This document shows positions 42,053-53,892 of a DNA stretch of 64,000 bases, one piece after another. Position numbers and translations under genes: made by a program. The DNA is from Polaromonas sp. Lineage in GTDB: Bacteria; Pseudomonadota; Gammaproteobacteria; Burkholderiales; Burkholderiaceae_C. The notes beneath the pieces were generated by a model. It worked only from the letters and a program-made list of their open reading frames with translations. It searched no databases and had not been told where the DNA came from. The stretch is taken from assembly GCF_016185115.1 (NCBI RefSeq), contig NZ_JACPOF010000021.1, forward strand, positions 372,001 to 436,000. The letters are read 5' to 3'. Position 1 is the first letter of the stretch, and each line of letters begins with the position of its first letter.

Positions 42053-43180
42053 ATGAGCAAGGCACTTCGCTTGTCCGAAAAGTGGTTTCACCGCGGCCTC
42101 TGGCTGGTTGCCCTGGTGTTTGCCGGCTTTCTTATCGGTCTGGGCGGCACCGTCGTCGGCGACCTTCCAAAAGTCGAAAAGCAGCTGTCGGTTGAAGACT
42201 ATATGGATTCGACCATCACAGTCCCGGCGCGCAACAACATCCGCGCAGCTGAAAAGGCAGGACAGGATGCTGACACTGCGCTGGAGCAGGCGCTGCTCAA
42301 GCGCAAGGCCGCGCAGGCAGACTCGGCTGCTGCCCGCGAGACCTTCAACAACTGGCTGTCCACGCGGCGTGCCACCCAGCAGGCCGACCAGGACCCAGAA
42401 CTCATCGCACGCACCAGGGCGCTCGATGCATTGAAAGAGAAGGAGCGCGCCTCCGGCGTCGCGGTCGAGGCGCAGCAGCAGGCGGCACTCGATGCCAGAC
42501 AGGCGGTGACGCGTGAGCGCCGCAAGCTGGCCGATATGGAAGCCGTCGCGCAGCAAAAGCTCAATGCCGAATACAGGCGCATTGAACTGCGCGTTTTTCT
42601 GTACCGCCTGGCGCTCACCCTTCCGCTGCTGGTGGTGGCCGGCGGGCTGTTTGCAAAAAAGCGCAAGACCACGTACTGGCCATTTGTGTGGGGCTTCATC
42701 ATCTTTGCGCTGTTTGCCTTTTTCGTTGAGCTGGTGCCCTACCTGCCGAGTTACGGCGGTTATGTGCGCTACATCGTCGGCATCATCGTGACGGTGGTGG
42801 TGGGGCGGCAGGCCATCGTCTCGCTGAACCGCTACCTTGAAAAACAGAAACTTGCCGAGCAGTTGCCTGATGCGCAGCGCCGCGAAGAACTCAGTTACGA
42901 CACCGCGCTGACGCGTCTGTCCAAAGGTGTGTGCCCGGGCTGCGAGCGTGCGGTGGACTTCAAGAACACGGGAATCGATTTCTGCCCGCACTGCGGCATA
43001 GGCCTCTTCGACCACTGCACCGTGTGCAAGGCACGCAAAAGTGCATTTGCCAAGTTTTGCCATGCGTGCGGCAGCAGTGCAGACCGCAGCAAACTGCTGA
43101 CGCCTTTGCTGAAGGCAACAGATGCTGCCAATACAAAGACCGGTGCACCTGAATTGCCCGGAGACTCGCAGCCGACCTGA
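42053..43180 (+). CDS. Membrane protein with coiled coil and double zinc ribbon
   Basis: Not assigned to a named family by me. 375 aa: a TM segment (16-36), a coiled coil of about 140 residues (60-195; ARNNIRAAEKAGQDADTALE), then three TM segments (190-285), and a cytoplasmic tail with four CxxC pairs (CPGCERAVDF, FCPHCG, CTVCKAR, FCHACG) forming two zinc ribbons. The charge pattern puts the coiled coil in the periplasm. CAGGAGAT lies before ATG. It follows the lipid flippase/acyltransferase gene on the same strand. The function could be envelope stress sensing or scaffolding; that is a guess. Confidence 0.8.
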   Translation: MSKALRLSEKWFHRGLWLVALVFAGFLIGLGGTVVGDLPKVEKQLSVEDYMDSTITVPARNNIRAAEKAGQDADTALEQALLKRKAAQADSAAARETFNNWLSTRRATQQADQDPELIARTRALDALKEKERASGVAVEAQQQAALDARQAVTRERRKLADMEAVAQQKLNAEYRRIELRVFLYRLALTLPLLVVAGGLFAKKRKTTYWPFVWGFIIFALFAFFVELVPYLPSYGGYVRYIVGIIVTVVVGRQAIVSLNRYLEKQKLAEQLPDAQRREELSYDTALTRLSKGVCPGCERAVDFKNTGIDFCPHCGIGLFDHCTVCKARKSAFAKFCHACGSSADRSKLLTPLLKATDAANTKTGAPELPGDSQPT

Positions 43181-43202
43181 GCCAACTCAAGACAAGTAAC
43201 GC

Positions 43203-44984
43203 TCAGGGCTGCATTTTCTCGACCAGGTACTCGCGTGAATACCAGAAGGTGTCAGGCGTCTTGAGCGCCGCCCAGGTGCCTTCTTTCGGGTCCTGCCGTG
43301 AACGGATATCCCAGCGCACATCGATGACACGGCAGTTGGCGCAGGCCGGCTGGCCCAGCCTGCGCTGCACCAGCACATAGCGGCTCGTTTCGAAAAGTCT
43401 GGCTATGTCGGCGTCGCTGTAATCCACTGGCTGCGGGGCGTCATAGGCCGCGACTTTTGCACCTGTCAGCAGGAACTGGTAACGCTCGAACTGGCCGTTG
43501 AAGTTGTTGGGCACACGCACGGTCTGCCCCTGCATCAGCGCCACCGTGCTGCTCTTGAAATGGCCGATGGGGCCGTTGAACGGGGCCGTCACCCAGGCCA
43601 TTGCGATGAGAAAGGCAAAGCTGCAGGGCAGGGTCAGCGCCTGCGTCCAGGACTTCTTGACGATGCCTGCAAGGCTGGCCAGCACCATCAGTGCGAGCAG
43701 CAACCAGAACAGTGGCGAATACACACCTGCATCCTGCGTGGCCTTCACTGCGCCGTAACCAATTGACGCCATGGCCAGCGCGCCCAATATGGCGAAGACC
43801 AGTGTCAGGCTGAACCATATGCGGCTGATCCGCTCCCAGTAGAGCGCGATGAGCACAGCCACTGCCGGCATGGCGGGAATCAGGTAACGCGCAGAGCGCT
43901 GGCTGGGCAACATGAAGACAAGGGCCAGGGCCAGCAGCCAGAGCCACATGACTTTTTCTGCATCGCTGATTTTTTTGCCTGTCTGGCGCCTGGCGCGGTA
44001 GCTGCGCCAGGCCGTCCAGGCGGCGCCAACAGACAGCGGAAACAGCAGGCCCGCATTGACGAAGTAACCGGTCAGGATGACGGGTACGCCGCCCGAGCCG
44101 CTGAATGCCAGCGAGAGGTAGGACGGGCCGGACTTGAACTTGCCAGCGTTTTCGCCAACGACAAACTCGCGCCAGACTTCGCCCGGCAGAGGGTCCAGCA
44201 CAAACCAGAGACTGAACACGGCGAGCGCCAGCGCGCAGACGATAGTGGTCTTGATCACATCACCGAACAGACCGGGCCTGACGATCTGCCGCGGCGTGCG
44301 GCGTGCGTGGATGATCTGGTAGCACAGGGCCAGCGCGAGGCCGATGGGCGCAACCATCGCAAACGATTTGTAGAGGCAGCCAATGCCTATCGCCAGGCCC
44401 GCAAGTACGGGAAATTTCCAGCGCGAAGCCAGCAACTTTGCCGGCGACCAGGCCATCGCAAAAAACACACTGCCCAGCCAGAAGGTTTCAGGTGCACTGG
44501 TGAGGTAGGGCCGGCCGTAACGGTAAGTGCTGAAGAAACACAGGAAGACCAGGGCGGCAATCGCGCCCATCGACATGGCGTGTGTGTGTTTTGTGGTGCC
44601 TCCGCCGGGCAATGGCTCGGTGTCTTTGACGATCCTCCATGTGAGCAGGCCCACCACCAGCGCCGTTGCCCAGAGGTAAATCACGCTGGGCAAACGCAGC
44701 CGGAGCAGCGTCCAGTGCTCGCCCCAGCCGCCTGCCGCCATGGCCTGCCAGAACAGCATGGGCGGCTTGGTGTTGCGCATGAAGTCGTAAGAGCTCACCA
44801 GTGGCAGCCAGTGCCCGCTTTCTGCCGTCAGGCGTGCGATGTGGGCGTAGACCAGCTCATCGCCATTGCGCGGGATGTGGTCACCGCCCAGCTGGAACAG
44901 GTAGGCCAGTGCCGCTACCAACGCCAGGCCCAGCCATATCAGGTGCCCCGGTACGCGACTCGTCGATGGCTGAGGGCTGCTCAT
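43203..44984 (-). CDS. ArnT-like/GT39-family membrane glycosyltransferase
   Basis: 593 aa, about twelve hydrophobic segments. The N-terminal luminal loop has NGDELVYAHIARLTAESGHW with the conserved acidic pair and NTKPPMLFWQAMAA, the KPP motif of dolichyl/undecaprenyl-phosphate sugar transferases (ArnT and relatives). A soluble C-terminal domain follows from about residue 490. Such enzymes add a sugar from a lipid carrier to lipid A or other envelope glycans. It is the last gene of a run with GtrA and a heptosyltransferase-like protein, consistent with a lipid-linked sugar route. Overlaps the GtrA stop by four bases. Confidence 0.88.
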   Translation of the reverse strand: MSSPQPSTSRVPGHLIWLGLALVAALAYLFQLGGDHIPRNGDELVYAHIARLTAESGHWLPLVSSYDFMRNTKPPMLFWQAMAAGGWGEHWTLLRLRLPSVIYLWATALVVGLLTWRIVKDTEPLPGGGTTKHTHAMSMGAIAALVFLCFFSTYRYGRPYLTSAPETFWLGSVFFAMAWSPAKLLASRWKFPVLAGLAIGIGCLYKSFAMVAPIGLALALCYQIIHARRTPRQIVRPGLFGDVIKTTIVCALALAVFSLWFVLDPLPGEVWREFVVGENAGKFKSGPSYLSLAFSGSGGVPVILTGYFVNAGLLFPLSVGAAWTAWRSYRARRQTGKKISDAEKVMWLWLLALALVFMLPSQRSARYLIPAMPAVAVLIALYWERISRIWFSLTLVFAILGALAMASIGYGAVKATQDAGVYSPLFWLLLALMVLASLAGIVKKSWTQALTLPCSFAFLIAMAWVTAPFNGPIGHFKSSTVALMQGQTVRVPNNFNGQFERYQFLLTGAKVAAYDAPQPVDYSDADIARLFETSRYVLVQRRLGQPACANCRVIDVRWDIRSRQDPKEGTWAALKTPDTFWYSREYLVEKMQP

Positions 44985-45492
44985 GGTTTGCCGAGCGGTG
45001 AATCCGAGGGGTCTGGCGGCTCGTTTTTGCGGCGCCGGAATGTGAGCTTGTCATTGGCCAGGAAGTTGAAGGCACTGGCCAGGGCGATGGCCATGATGTT
45101 GGCAATCGCATAGTGCAGGTAAACGGCCAGCCATTTCGTCACCAGAAACTGGATGATGATGGACAGCGCAGCAGCCATCACGTATTTGGCAAACAGCACC
45201 AGCGCGGATTGCTGCACCGCGTTCTGCCGGTCGCGCCAGGTCATGCGGCGGTTCCAGTAAAAGTTGCTGATGGTTGCGATGCTGATGGCCAGCGCAATGG
45301 AGTAATTCAGCCGGTCATGCGAGTCGGCAATATGCTGGAACAAAAACTCCTGCGAGAAGGCCAGCACCGCAATGTTGATGACCGTGCCGCTGGCCCCTAC
45401 CAGCCCGAAACGGATAAAACGCCAGCGCGCCATGGGCTGCAGCTTTGGCGGCAGCAGGGCGATCAGCTTTTCGGCAAAGTCCCTCAAGGCGC

Positions 45493-45496
<4 letters not shown>
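44981..45496 (-). CDS. GtrA family membrane protein
   Basis: 171 aa with four hydrophobic segments. FIRFGLVGASGTVINIAVLA and NFYWNRRMTWRDR are the GtrA hallmarks, as is FNFLANDKLTFRRRKNE near the end. GtrA proteins are thought to flip polyprenyl-phosphate-linked sugars across the inner membrane for envelope modification. It overlaps both the upstream glycosyltransferase and the downstream ArnT-like gene by four bases (ATGA), a coupled three-gene set that fits flipping followed by transfer. Confidence 0.93.
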
Positions 45497-48271
<2,775 letters not shown>

Positions 48272-48274
48272 GCT

Positions 48275-48490
48275 TTAGAAACGTTCCGGGTCGGAGGGGA
48301 TGTCGGTGCTGGACAGGCCCGCCAGCAGGCCGCGGTATTCCGGGGCGGACTTTACCGGCACCAGCTGGATGACACCATTGACCTCAAACACGCTCATGCG
48401 GCTGCCGGGCTTGATGCCCCCAGCCTCGCGAATCTCGCGCGGGATCACAACCTGGTATTTTGGGGACACGATGACGGTCTGGTTTTGCAT
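48275..48490 (-). CDS. vapB: AbrB/SpoVT-type antitoxin (VapB-like)
   Basis: 71 aa from ATG 48490. The swapped-hairpin DNA-binding domain is clear: VIVSPKYQVVIPREIREAGG, IKPGSRMSVFEVNG; the C-terminal tail (EYRGLLAGLSSTDIPSDPER) would wrap the toxin. The frame is open further upstream but overlaps queA; ATG 48490 or 48499 gives the normal N-terminus. The gene begins about 10 bp after the queA stop. Such antitoxins repress their own promoter, but no separate operator is obvious because the upstream DNA is queA coding sequence. Confidence 0.9.
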   Translation of the reverse strand: MQNQTVIVSPKYQVVIPREIREAGGIKPGSRMSVFEVNGVIQLVPVKSAPEYRGLLAGLSSTDIPSDPERF

Positions 48491-48500
48491 ATCGATCATT

Positions 48501-49586
48501 TTATCGTACAACTGACTGGCTGTCGATGCCATTGGTGGTATCAGTCTTGCGCTGCAGCAGCATGGAATCCCCATAACTGAAGAAGCGGTAGCGATGAGCA
48601 ATGGCGTGGCTGTACAGCGCCATGATGTGTTCGTAGCCTGAAAACGCGCTCACCAGCATCATCAGCGTGCTTTTCGGCAGATGGAAGTTGGTCAGCAGCA
48701 GGTCCACCACCTTGAAGTCAAAGCCCGGCGTGATGAAGATATTGGTGTCTTTGCATTCCGGGCCAAACGCCGCATCCGACTCCAGCGCACGTACCGTGGT
48801 CGTACCCACCGCCACCACGCGACCGCCGCGCGCCTTGCAATCGGCAATCGCCTGGCGCGTGGCGTCCGGCACTTCAAAACGCTCGAAGTGCATGGTGTGG
48901 TCTGCAATGTTCTCGGTCTTGACGGGCTGGAAAGTGCCGGCCCCGACGTGCAGCGTGACGCTGGCACGCTGTATGCCGCGAGCCTCCAGCTGCGCCAGCA
49001 CGGCCTCGTCGAAGTGCAGCGCAGCCGTCGGTGCGGCCACCGCGCCCGGGCTGCGCGCAAACACGGTCTGGTAGCGCCGCTCGTCGTCTTCCGAATCGGT
49101 GTGCGTGATGTAGGGCGGCAGCGGCACATGGCCGTGCGCGGCCATCAGCGCGTAGGGGTCGCTGCTGAGTTTGAAGCGGTAAAGCGGGCCGTCTTCGTTC
49201 GGCCAGCGGCCCAGCAGGGTCGCGGTGAAGCCGCCGTCCATCTCCATGACGGCGCCTGGCAGGGGCTTTTTGCTGACCTTCATATGCGCGGCGACCTCGT
49301 GACCGGACTCCGCATCCGGCGACAGCACACGTTCGATCAGCAGTTCAAGTTTGCCGCCGCTGGACTTTTGCCCGAACAGCCGTGCCTTGACCACTTTTGT
49401 GTCGTTAAAGACCAGCAAATCGCCGGGCAGCAGCAGGCCGGGCAGGTCGGTGAAACGCCGGTCAACGGGAATGTCTTCGCGGCCGTCGAGCAGGCGCGAA
49501 GCACTGCGCTGGGCGGCAGGGTGCTGGGCGATGAGTTCGTCGGGCAGGCTGAAATCAAAATCGCCCAGGCTGAAATGCTGCTTCAT
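48501..49586 (-). CDS. queA: S-adenosylmethionine:tRNA ribosyltransferase-isomerase
   Basis: Transfers and rearranges the ribose of SAM onto preQ1-tRNA to give epoxyqueuosine. 361 aa from ATG 49586 ([20 protein letters not shown]). Family blocks: [83 protein letters not shown] and [12 protein letters not shown]. The C-terminus extends about 15 residues past the usual end ([13 protein letters not shown]), reaching the antitoxin start region, which hints that the VapBC insertion altered the 3' end. Confidence 0.97.
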   Translation of the reverse strand: MKQHFSLGDFDFSLPDELIAQHPAAQRSASRLLDGREDIPVDRRFTDLPGLLLPGDLLVFNDTKVVKARLFGQKSSGGKLELLIERVLSPDAESGHEVAAHMKVSKKPLPGAVMEMDGGFTATLLGRWPNEDGPLYRFKLSSDPYALMAAHGHVPLPPYITHTDSEDDERRYQTVFARSPGAVAAPTAALHFDEAVLAQLEARGIQRASVTLHVGAGTFQPVKTENIADHTMHFERFEVPDATRQAIADCKARGGRVVAVGTTTVRALESDAAFGPECKDTNIFITPGFDFKVVDLLLTNFHLPKSTLMMLVSAFSGYEHIMALYSHAIAHRYRFFSYGDSMLLQRKTDTTNGIDSQSVVR

Positions 49587-49608
49587 GAACCTCGAAACTG
49601 CATTTGAA

Positions 49609-49725
49609 TGCACCTGAGTGTGCTGTCCGTACGGTGCCAGGCAAGGCGTGACAACGCAGTGGGCCTGCTGCCCACAAGGCGGAGCAACGCCGCATGGTGC
49701 TGTGCGGACAGCGCAATCGGGTGCA
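49609..49725. repeat. 117-bp long inverted repeat between queA and recG
   Basis: Outer arms are TGCACCTGAGTGTGCTGTCC (49609-49628) and GGACAGCGCAATCGGGTGCA (49706-49725), matching at 16 of 20 positions when paired. The inner part pairs GTGGGC-CTGCT-GCCCAC at the apex. The whole can fold as one long hairpin or cruciform. No coding. It lies between the divergent queA and recG promoters. Size and form resemble the elements at 18232, 19887 and 26828, but sequence differs. Confidence 0.78.
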
Positions 49726-49843
49726 TAGCGTGGTCACACACAAAGCGTGTGCCAAAGAAAAGGAAAAACACGGTACTGAAGCGGTCTTTTAAATGTTTAC
49801 AAGCGATCAACTGCAGTTTCCAGGTTGACTGCACAATTGTCCC

Positions 49844-51958
49844 ATGCCGCCCAACGCCAAAAAGGCTACACCGCCTGCTGCCAAAACCGCTCCCGCGGCG
49901 GCGGAGAAATCGCAGGCGCAACGCGCCCTTGAAAAGCTGGGCCTCAAACGCGACATTGACCTGGCCCTGCACCTGCCGCTGCGCTACGAAGACGAAACCC
50001 GCATCGTGATGCTGAAAGATGCGCGCGACGGCGACCTGGTGCAGATCGAGGCGACCGTGACCGACAGCCAGGTCAGTTTCAGGCCGCGCCGCCAGCTGCG
50101 CGTGACGGTCGACGACGGCAGCGACACCTGCACGTTGCGTTTCATCAACTTTTACCCCTCGCACCAGAAAACCCTGAGCGTGGGCGCGCGTGTGCGGGTG
50201 CGCGGCGAGCTGCGTGGCGGTTTTGTCAGTCGTGAGATGGTGCACCCCAGCTTCAAGCTGGCGGGCGGCGAACTGCCGGGCGCGCTGACCCCTGTTTATT
50301 CAACCGTGGCGGGCCTGCCGCAGGCTTACCTGCGCAAGGCCGTCCTCAGCGGCACCAGCCGCGCCGATTTGAGTGAAACAATTCCCGGCGCTTTCCTGCA
50401 GAAAACACCGTCGCAGGCCATGCTCGGCCTGCGTGAGGCGCTGCAGTTTTTGCACAACCCCACGCCCGATGTGTCGCTGGCCACGCTGGAAGACCATACC
50501 CATCCGGCCTGGCAGCGCCTGAAGGCTGAAGAACTGCTGGCGCAGCAGCTGTCTCAGTTGCAGGCCAAACGTATTCGCGCCGCCATGCGGGCACCGGCGC
50601 TGAATGGCCCCGCCATGCGCGGCCCGCAGTGCACGCTCTACGAGCAGCTGCTGGAGCGCCTGCCCTTTCGCCTGACAGCCGCGCAGCAGCGTGTGAGCGA
50701 TGAGATCGAGCAGGACCTGAAAAAGAACGTGCCCATGCACCGGCTGTTGCAGGGCGATGTCGGCTCTGGCAAGACGGTGGTCGCCGCGCTGGCTGCCATG
50801 CGCTGCATCGATGCCGGCTGGCAGTGCGCGCTGATGGCGCCGACCGAAATCCTGGCCGAGCAGCATTTCCGCAAGCTGGTGGCCTGGCTGGAGCCGCTGG
50901 GCATCAAAACCGCCTGGCTGACCGGCAGCCAGAAGGCCAAAGAGCGCCGCGAATCACTGGCTGCGATTGCCAGCGGCGAAGCCATGCTGGTGGTGGGCAC
51001 CCACGCCGTGATCCAGGACAAGGTGGTGTTCAAGAACCTGGCGCTGGCCATCATCGATGAGCAGCACCGCTTTGGCGTGGCGCAGCGGCTGGCTTTGCGC
51101 AGCAAGATGACTGTCGGAGGTGAAGAACCCCACCTTTTGATGATGACGGCGACGCCGATTCCAAGAACGCTGGCCATGAGTTATTACGCCGACCTGGACG
51201 TTTCGACGATTGACGAACTCCCGCCCGGCCGCACCCCCATCGTCACCAAGGTGGTCAGCGATGCGCGGCGCGACGAAGTCATTGAGCGCATTCGCCATCA
51301 GCTTGCAGAGGGCCGGCAGGTGTACTGGGTCTGCCCGCTGATTGAAGAAAGCGAATCCATAGACCTCGTCAACGCGACTGAAACGCATGACTCACTAAGC
51401 AAGGCCCTGCCCGGCGTGCTGGTCGGCCTGCTGCATTCGCGCATGAGCGTGGCCGAGAAAAAAGCCGTGATGGGGCTGTTCACCGACGGTCTGATGGGCG
51501 TGCTGGTCAGCACCACGGTCATCGAGGTCGGCGTGGATGTGCCCAACGCCTCGCTCATGGTGGTCGAGCACGCCGAGCGTTTCGGCCTGAGCCAGCTGCA
51601 TCAGCTGCGTGGCCGGGTCGGGCGCGGCGCGGCGGCCTCAGCCTGCGTGCTGCTTTACTCAACCGGCGACGCGCCCCGGCTGGGCGAGATGGCCCGCTCA
51701 CGCCTCAAGGCCATGGCCGAAACCAACGATGGTTTCGAGATCGCCCGACGCGATCTTGAGATACGCGGCCCGGGCGAGTTTCTGGGCGCCCGGCAGTCGG
51801 GTGCGCCGCTGCTGCGTTTTGCCGATTTGGCGGTGGACGGCGACTGGCTCGCCTGGGCCCGGGAACTGGCCCCCCGCATGCTGGACCAGCACACGGAGCT
51901 GGCGCATAGGCATATTGCCCGGTGGCTGGGGGGGAAGGCTGACTTTCTGAAAGCCTGA
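49844..51958 (+). CDS. recG: ATP-dependent DNA helicase RecG
   Basis: Branch-migration helicase that remodels stalled forks. 704 aa. The wedge/OB domain is in the first 200 residues (LALHLPLRYEDETRIV, LRVTVDDGSDTCTLRFINFY). Helicase motifs: GDVGSGKTVVAALAAM, APTEILAEQHFRKL, IIDEQHRFGVAQR, MTATPIPRTLAMSYY, VCPLIEESE, TTVIEVGVDVPNASLMV and LHQLRGRVGRG. A Lys/Ala/Pro-rich leader (residues 3-28) precedes the wedge. Start ATG 49844; no strong ribosome site. Monocistronic; repeat copy 4 follows 12 bp after its stop. Confidence 0.97.
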   Translation: MPPNAKKATPPAAKTAPAAAEKSQAQRALEKLGLKRDIDLALHLPLRYEDETRIVMLKDARDGDLVQIEATVTDSQVSFRPRRQLRVTVDDGSDTCTLRFINFYPSHQKTLSVGARVRVRGELRGGFVSREMVHPSFKLAGGELPGALTPVYSTVAGLPQAYLRKAVLSGTSRADLSETIPGAFLQKTPSQAMLGLREALQFLHNPTPDVSLATLEDHTHPAWQRLKAEELLAQQLSQLQAKRIRAAMRAPALNGPAMRGPQCTLYEQLLERLPFRLTAAQQRVSDEIEQDLKKNVPMHRLLQGDVGSGKTVVAALAAMRCIDAGWQCALMAPTEILAEQHFRKLVAWLEPLGIKTAWLTGSQKAKERRESLAAIASGEAMLVVGTHAVIQDKVVFKNLALAIIDEQHRFGVAQRLALRSKMTVGGEEPHLLMMTATPIPRTLAMSYYADLDVSTIDELPPGRTPIVTKVVSDARRDEVIERIRHQLAEGRQVYWVCPLIEESESIDLVNATETHDSLSKALPGVLVGLLHSRMSVAEKKAVMGLFTDGLMGVLVSTTVIEVGVDVPNASLMVVEHAERFGLSQLHQLRGRVGRGAAASACVLLYSTGDAPRLGEMARSRLKAMAETNDGFEIARRDLEIRGPGEFLGARQSGAPLLRFADLAVDGDWLAWARELAPRMLDQHTELAHRHIARWLGGKADFLKA

Positions 51959-51970
51959 CTTCAGGCTGGA

Positions 51971-52150
51971 TTTGCTATTTAAATCGTAGCTGGTCACGCT
52001 CGTATTTAAAAGGCTGCAGCCGATTTGATGCCTAATAACGGCCTGTTTTTGGGGTGTTTTCGGGCTGAAAATGCCGGATGAGAGGCTTCAAGCAGGCAAA
52101 AGTTAATACCCATATTAACTTTTTGTTAATTTTTAACGTGTACGTTAAAT
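51971..52150 (-). repeat. Composite intergenic repeat, copy 4 (inverted)
   Basis: Read on the minus strand it has the standard order. GTTAATATGGGTATTAAC (52119-52102) and TTTAACGTGTACGTTAAA (52149-52132) lie at the palindromic end, then AAAACAGGCCGTTATTAGGC, the core ATCGGCTGCAGCC, and TAAATACGAGCGTGACCAG then CTACGATTTAAATAGCAAA. It joins both palindrome types found singly in copies 2 and 3. The remaining gene-free part (52151-52273) contains AAAGAAAGTGCCTCGCC and a GCCGGGGCGAGACCCGGC hairpin (52220-52237), otherwise nothing notable. Confidence 0.88.
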
Positions 52151-52273
52151 TTTTGCCGTAGGTATTAAAAACTATCCCTGCCCTGCTTGATTTTGGCGAA
52201 GCAAAAGAAAGTGCCTCGCCTGCCGGGGCGAGACCCGGCTTGGTAGTGAAGGGCACCCACCCCAAACCAATAA

Positions 52274-53767
52274 CTACTTCATCGCATCCCTAAGCCGAGC
52301 AAAAACCTTCCAGAATGCCGCCTCCTGGGTCGTCGCAAAATTAATCCGCATGAGCGTGCCGGGCGTCCGCTGCGCATGAAACAGCGAGCCCGGCGCAATC
52401 AGGTAACCCTCATCGAGCATGCGCTGCGCCAGCGCGTCGGTGTCCACCCCCGTATCCACCCAGCCAAAGAGGCCCGCCGGTTCGGATTCGAAGCTGCAGC
52501 CGTGTGCCAGCGCGAGCTTGACGCTGCGTGCGCGCGCCTGCGCCAGCCTTGTGCGTATGCGCTCTGAATGCCGGCGCAGCTGGCCCTGCTCCATACACCA
52601 GGCGAGGGCTTTCTCCAGCAGGGCGGGTGTTGTCAGGGTGGCGAGCAGTTTGGTGTCGAGCAGGCGCTCGACCAGGTCTGCCGGTGCAGCCATGAAACCC
52701 ACGCGCCAGCCCGGCGCAAGAATCTTGGCGAAGCCGCTGACGTAAATCGTGCGCTGCAGGCCGTCGAGCGAACACAGCCGCGTGGCGTGTTCGGGCGCGA
52801 GGTGGCTGTAGGTGTCATCTTCAACGATGTGGAAGTTGTGCGCGTTGGCCAGTTGCAGCAGGCGGTGTGCACTGCCGGGCGAGAGGCAGCGGCCGGTGGG
52901 GTTGTGGAACACGCTGACGCTGACAAACAGCTTGGGCTGGTGCGCTTCGCAGTATTTCGCCATCACCTCCAGGTCAGGGCCGTCGTCGCGGCGTGGCACC
53001 GGCAGTATGCGCATGCCCATCGCGTCAAGCCGGGCAAACTCCACCGCCCATCCGGGTTCTTCAACCATCACGCAGTCGCCGGCGCGCAGCAGGGTGCGGC
53101 TGACGATGTCGAGCGCGTGTGTGGCGCCGACGGTGGTGATGATCTGTTCGGGCACGGCGTGCACATTCAGGCCCGCCAGCTTTTGCGACAGCGCGCGGCG
53201 CAGGCTGATATCGCCCTTGGGCTCGCCGTATTGCAGCGATGAGGAGCGCAGGGCCTGCGTGCTGGTGAATTTGCGTACGGCGGCAGGCATGAAGGCGTTG
53301 TCCAGCCACTCGGACGGGAACACGCCCATGCCGGGCTGCGGCTTTTTGCTGACGGTGTGGAACATGCCGCGTATCAATGCGGTCGCATCCACAGGCGCAT
53401 GCCGCGACGCCATCCACACGGCGGTGTTCCATGAGCCTGACGCATCCCCGGCTTGCGCATTCACGCCCACCAGCGGGCTGGCAATGTTTTTGGTGGCTGA
53501 ATTGGCAATGTCTATATCGGCCGTGCTGCCCGGCACATGGATGGCCGTGTCGCGCACAAAAAAGCCGCTGTTTTTACGCGCCACCACCAGCCCCTGCGCC
53601 TGCAGCTGGTCATAGGCCGCCACCACGGTCGACACACTTACGCCCTGCTGCTGCGCGCACAGCCGCACCGAGGGCAGGCGCGCGCCCGGCGCCATCAGGC
53701 GGTTGCGTATGCGCTCTGCAAAGCGGCCGTAGAGCTGCTCGGTCAACGACTGTGAGGTGGTTTTCAT
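52274..53767 (-). CDS. MocR-type regulator (GntR helix-turn-helix fused to aminotransferase fold)
   Basis: 497 aa from ATG 53767. Residues 1-70 are a GntR winged helix (LTEQLYGRFAERIRNRLMAP, LPSVRLCAQQQGVSVSTVV); residues 115-497 a class I aminotransferase domain with the PLP lysine in VSGFAKILAPGWRVGFM. MocR proteins sense PLP or amino-compound adducts and control amine metabolism. The open frame extends 27 codons upstream, into the divergent promoter. It is back-to-back with a LysE exporter, followed by an aminotransferase, so those are the likely targets. Inverted repeats at 53822-53869 are candidate operators. Confidence 0.93.
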   Translation of the reverse strand: MKTTSQSLTEQLYGRFAERIRNRLMAPGARLPSVRLCAQQQGVSVSTVVAAYDQLQAQGLVVARKNSGFFVRDTAIHVPGSTADIDIANSATKNIASPLVGVNAQAGDASGSWNTAVWMASRHAPVDATALIRGMFHTVSKKPQPGMGVFPSEWLDNAFMPAAVRKFTSTQALRSSSLQYGEPKGDISLRRALSQKLAGLNVHAVPEQIITTVGATHALDIVSRTLLRAGDCVMVEEPGWAVEFARLDAMGMRILPVPRRDDGPDLEVMAKYCEAHQPKLFVSVSVFHNPTGRCLSPGSAHRLLQLANAHNFHIVEDDTYSHLAPEHATRLCSLDGLQRTIYVSGFAKILAPGWRVGFMAAPADLVERLLDTKLLATLTTPALLEKALAWCMEQGQLRRHSERIRTRLAQARARSVKLALAHGCSFESEPAGLFGWVDTGVDTDALAQRMLDEGYLIAPGSLFHAQRTPGTLMRINFATTQEAAFWKVFARLRDAMK

Positions 53768-53821
53768 CAACATGGCAGGATCACTTTCTGCACGGCTTGC
53801 CGGGTGTGCTGGTTTTACGAC

Positions 53822-53869
53822 CAGTACAGTTTGCCAATTTGTAGCCAAAACTGTATTGATCGTGTACTG
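53822..53869. promoter_or_regulatory. Nested inverted repeats in MocR/LysE promoter region
   Basis: CAGTACAGTTT (53822-53832) faces AAACTGTAT (53848-53856) and TGTACTG (53863-53869). ACAGTTT/AAACTGT and CAGTACA/TGTACTG are both perfect inverted pairs. Tandem or paired sites of this sort are usual for MocR regulators (PdxR, GabR), which bind direct and inverted half-sites through the GntR domain and bend the DNA. The promoters of both genes must lie here. Confidence 0.6.
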
Positions 53870-53892
53870 CTTTCAACTATAAAGTGAGATGC

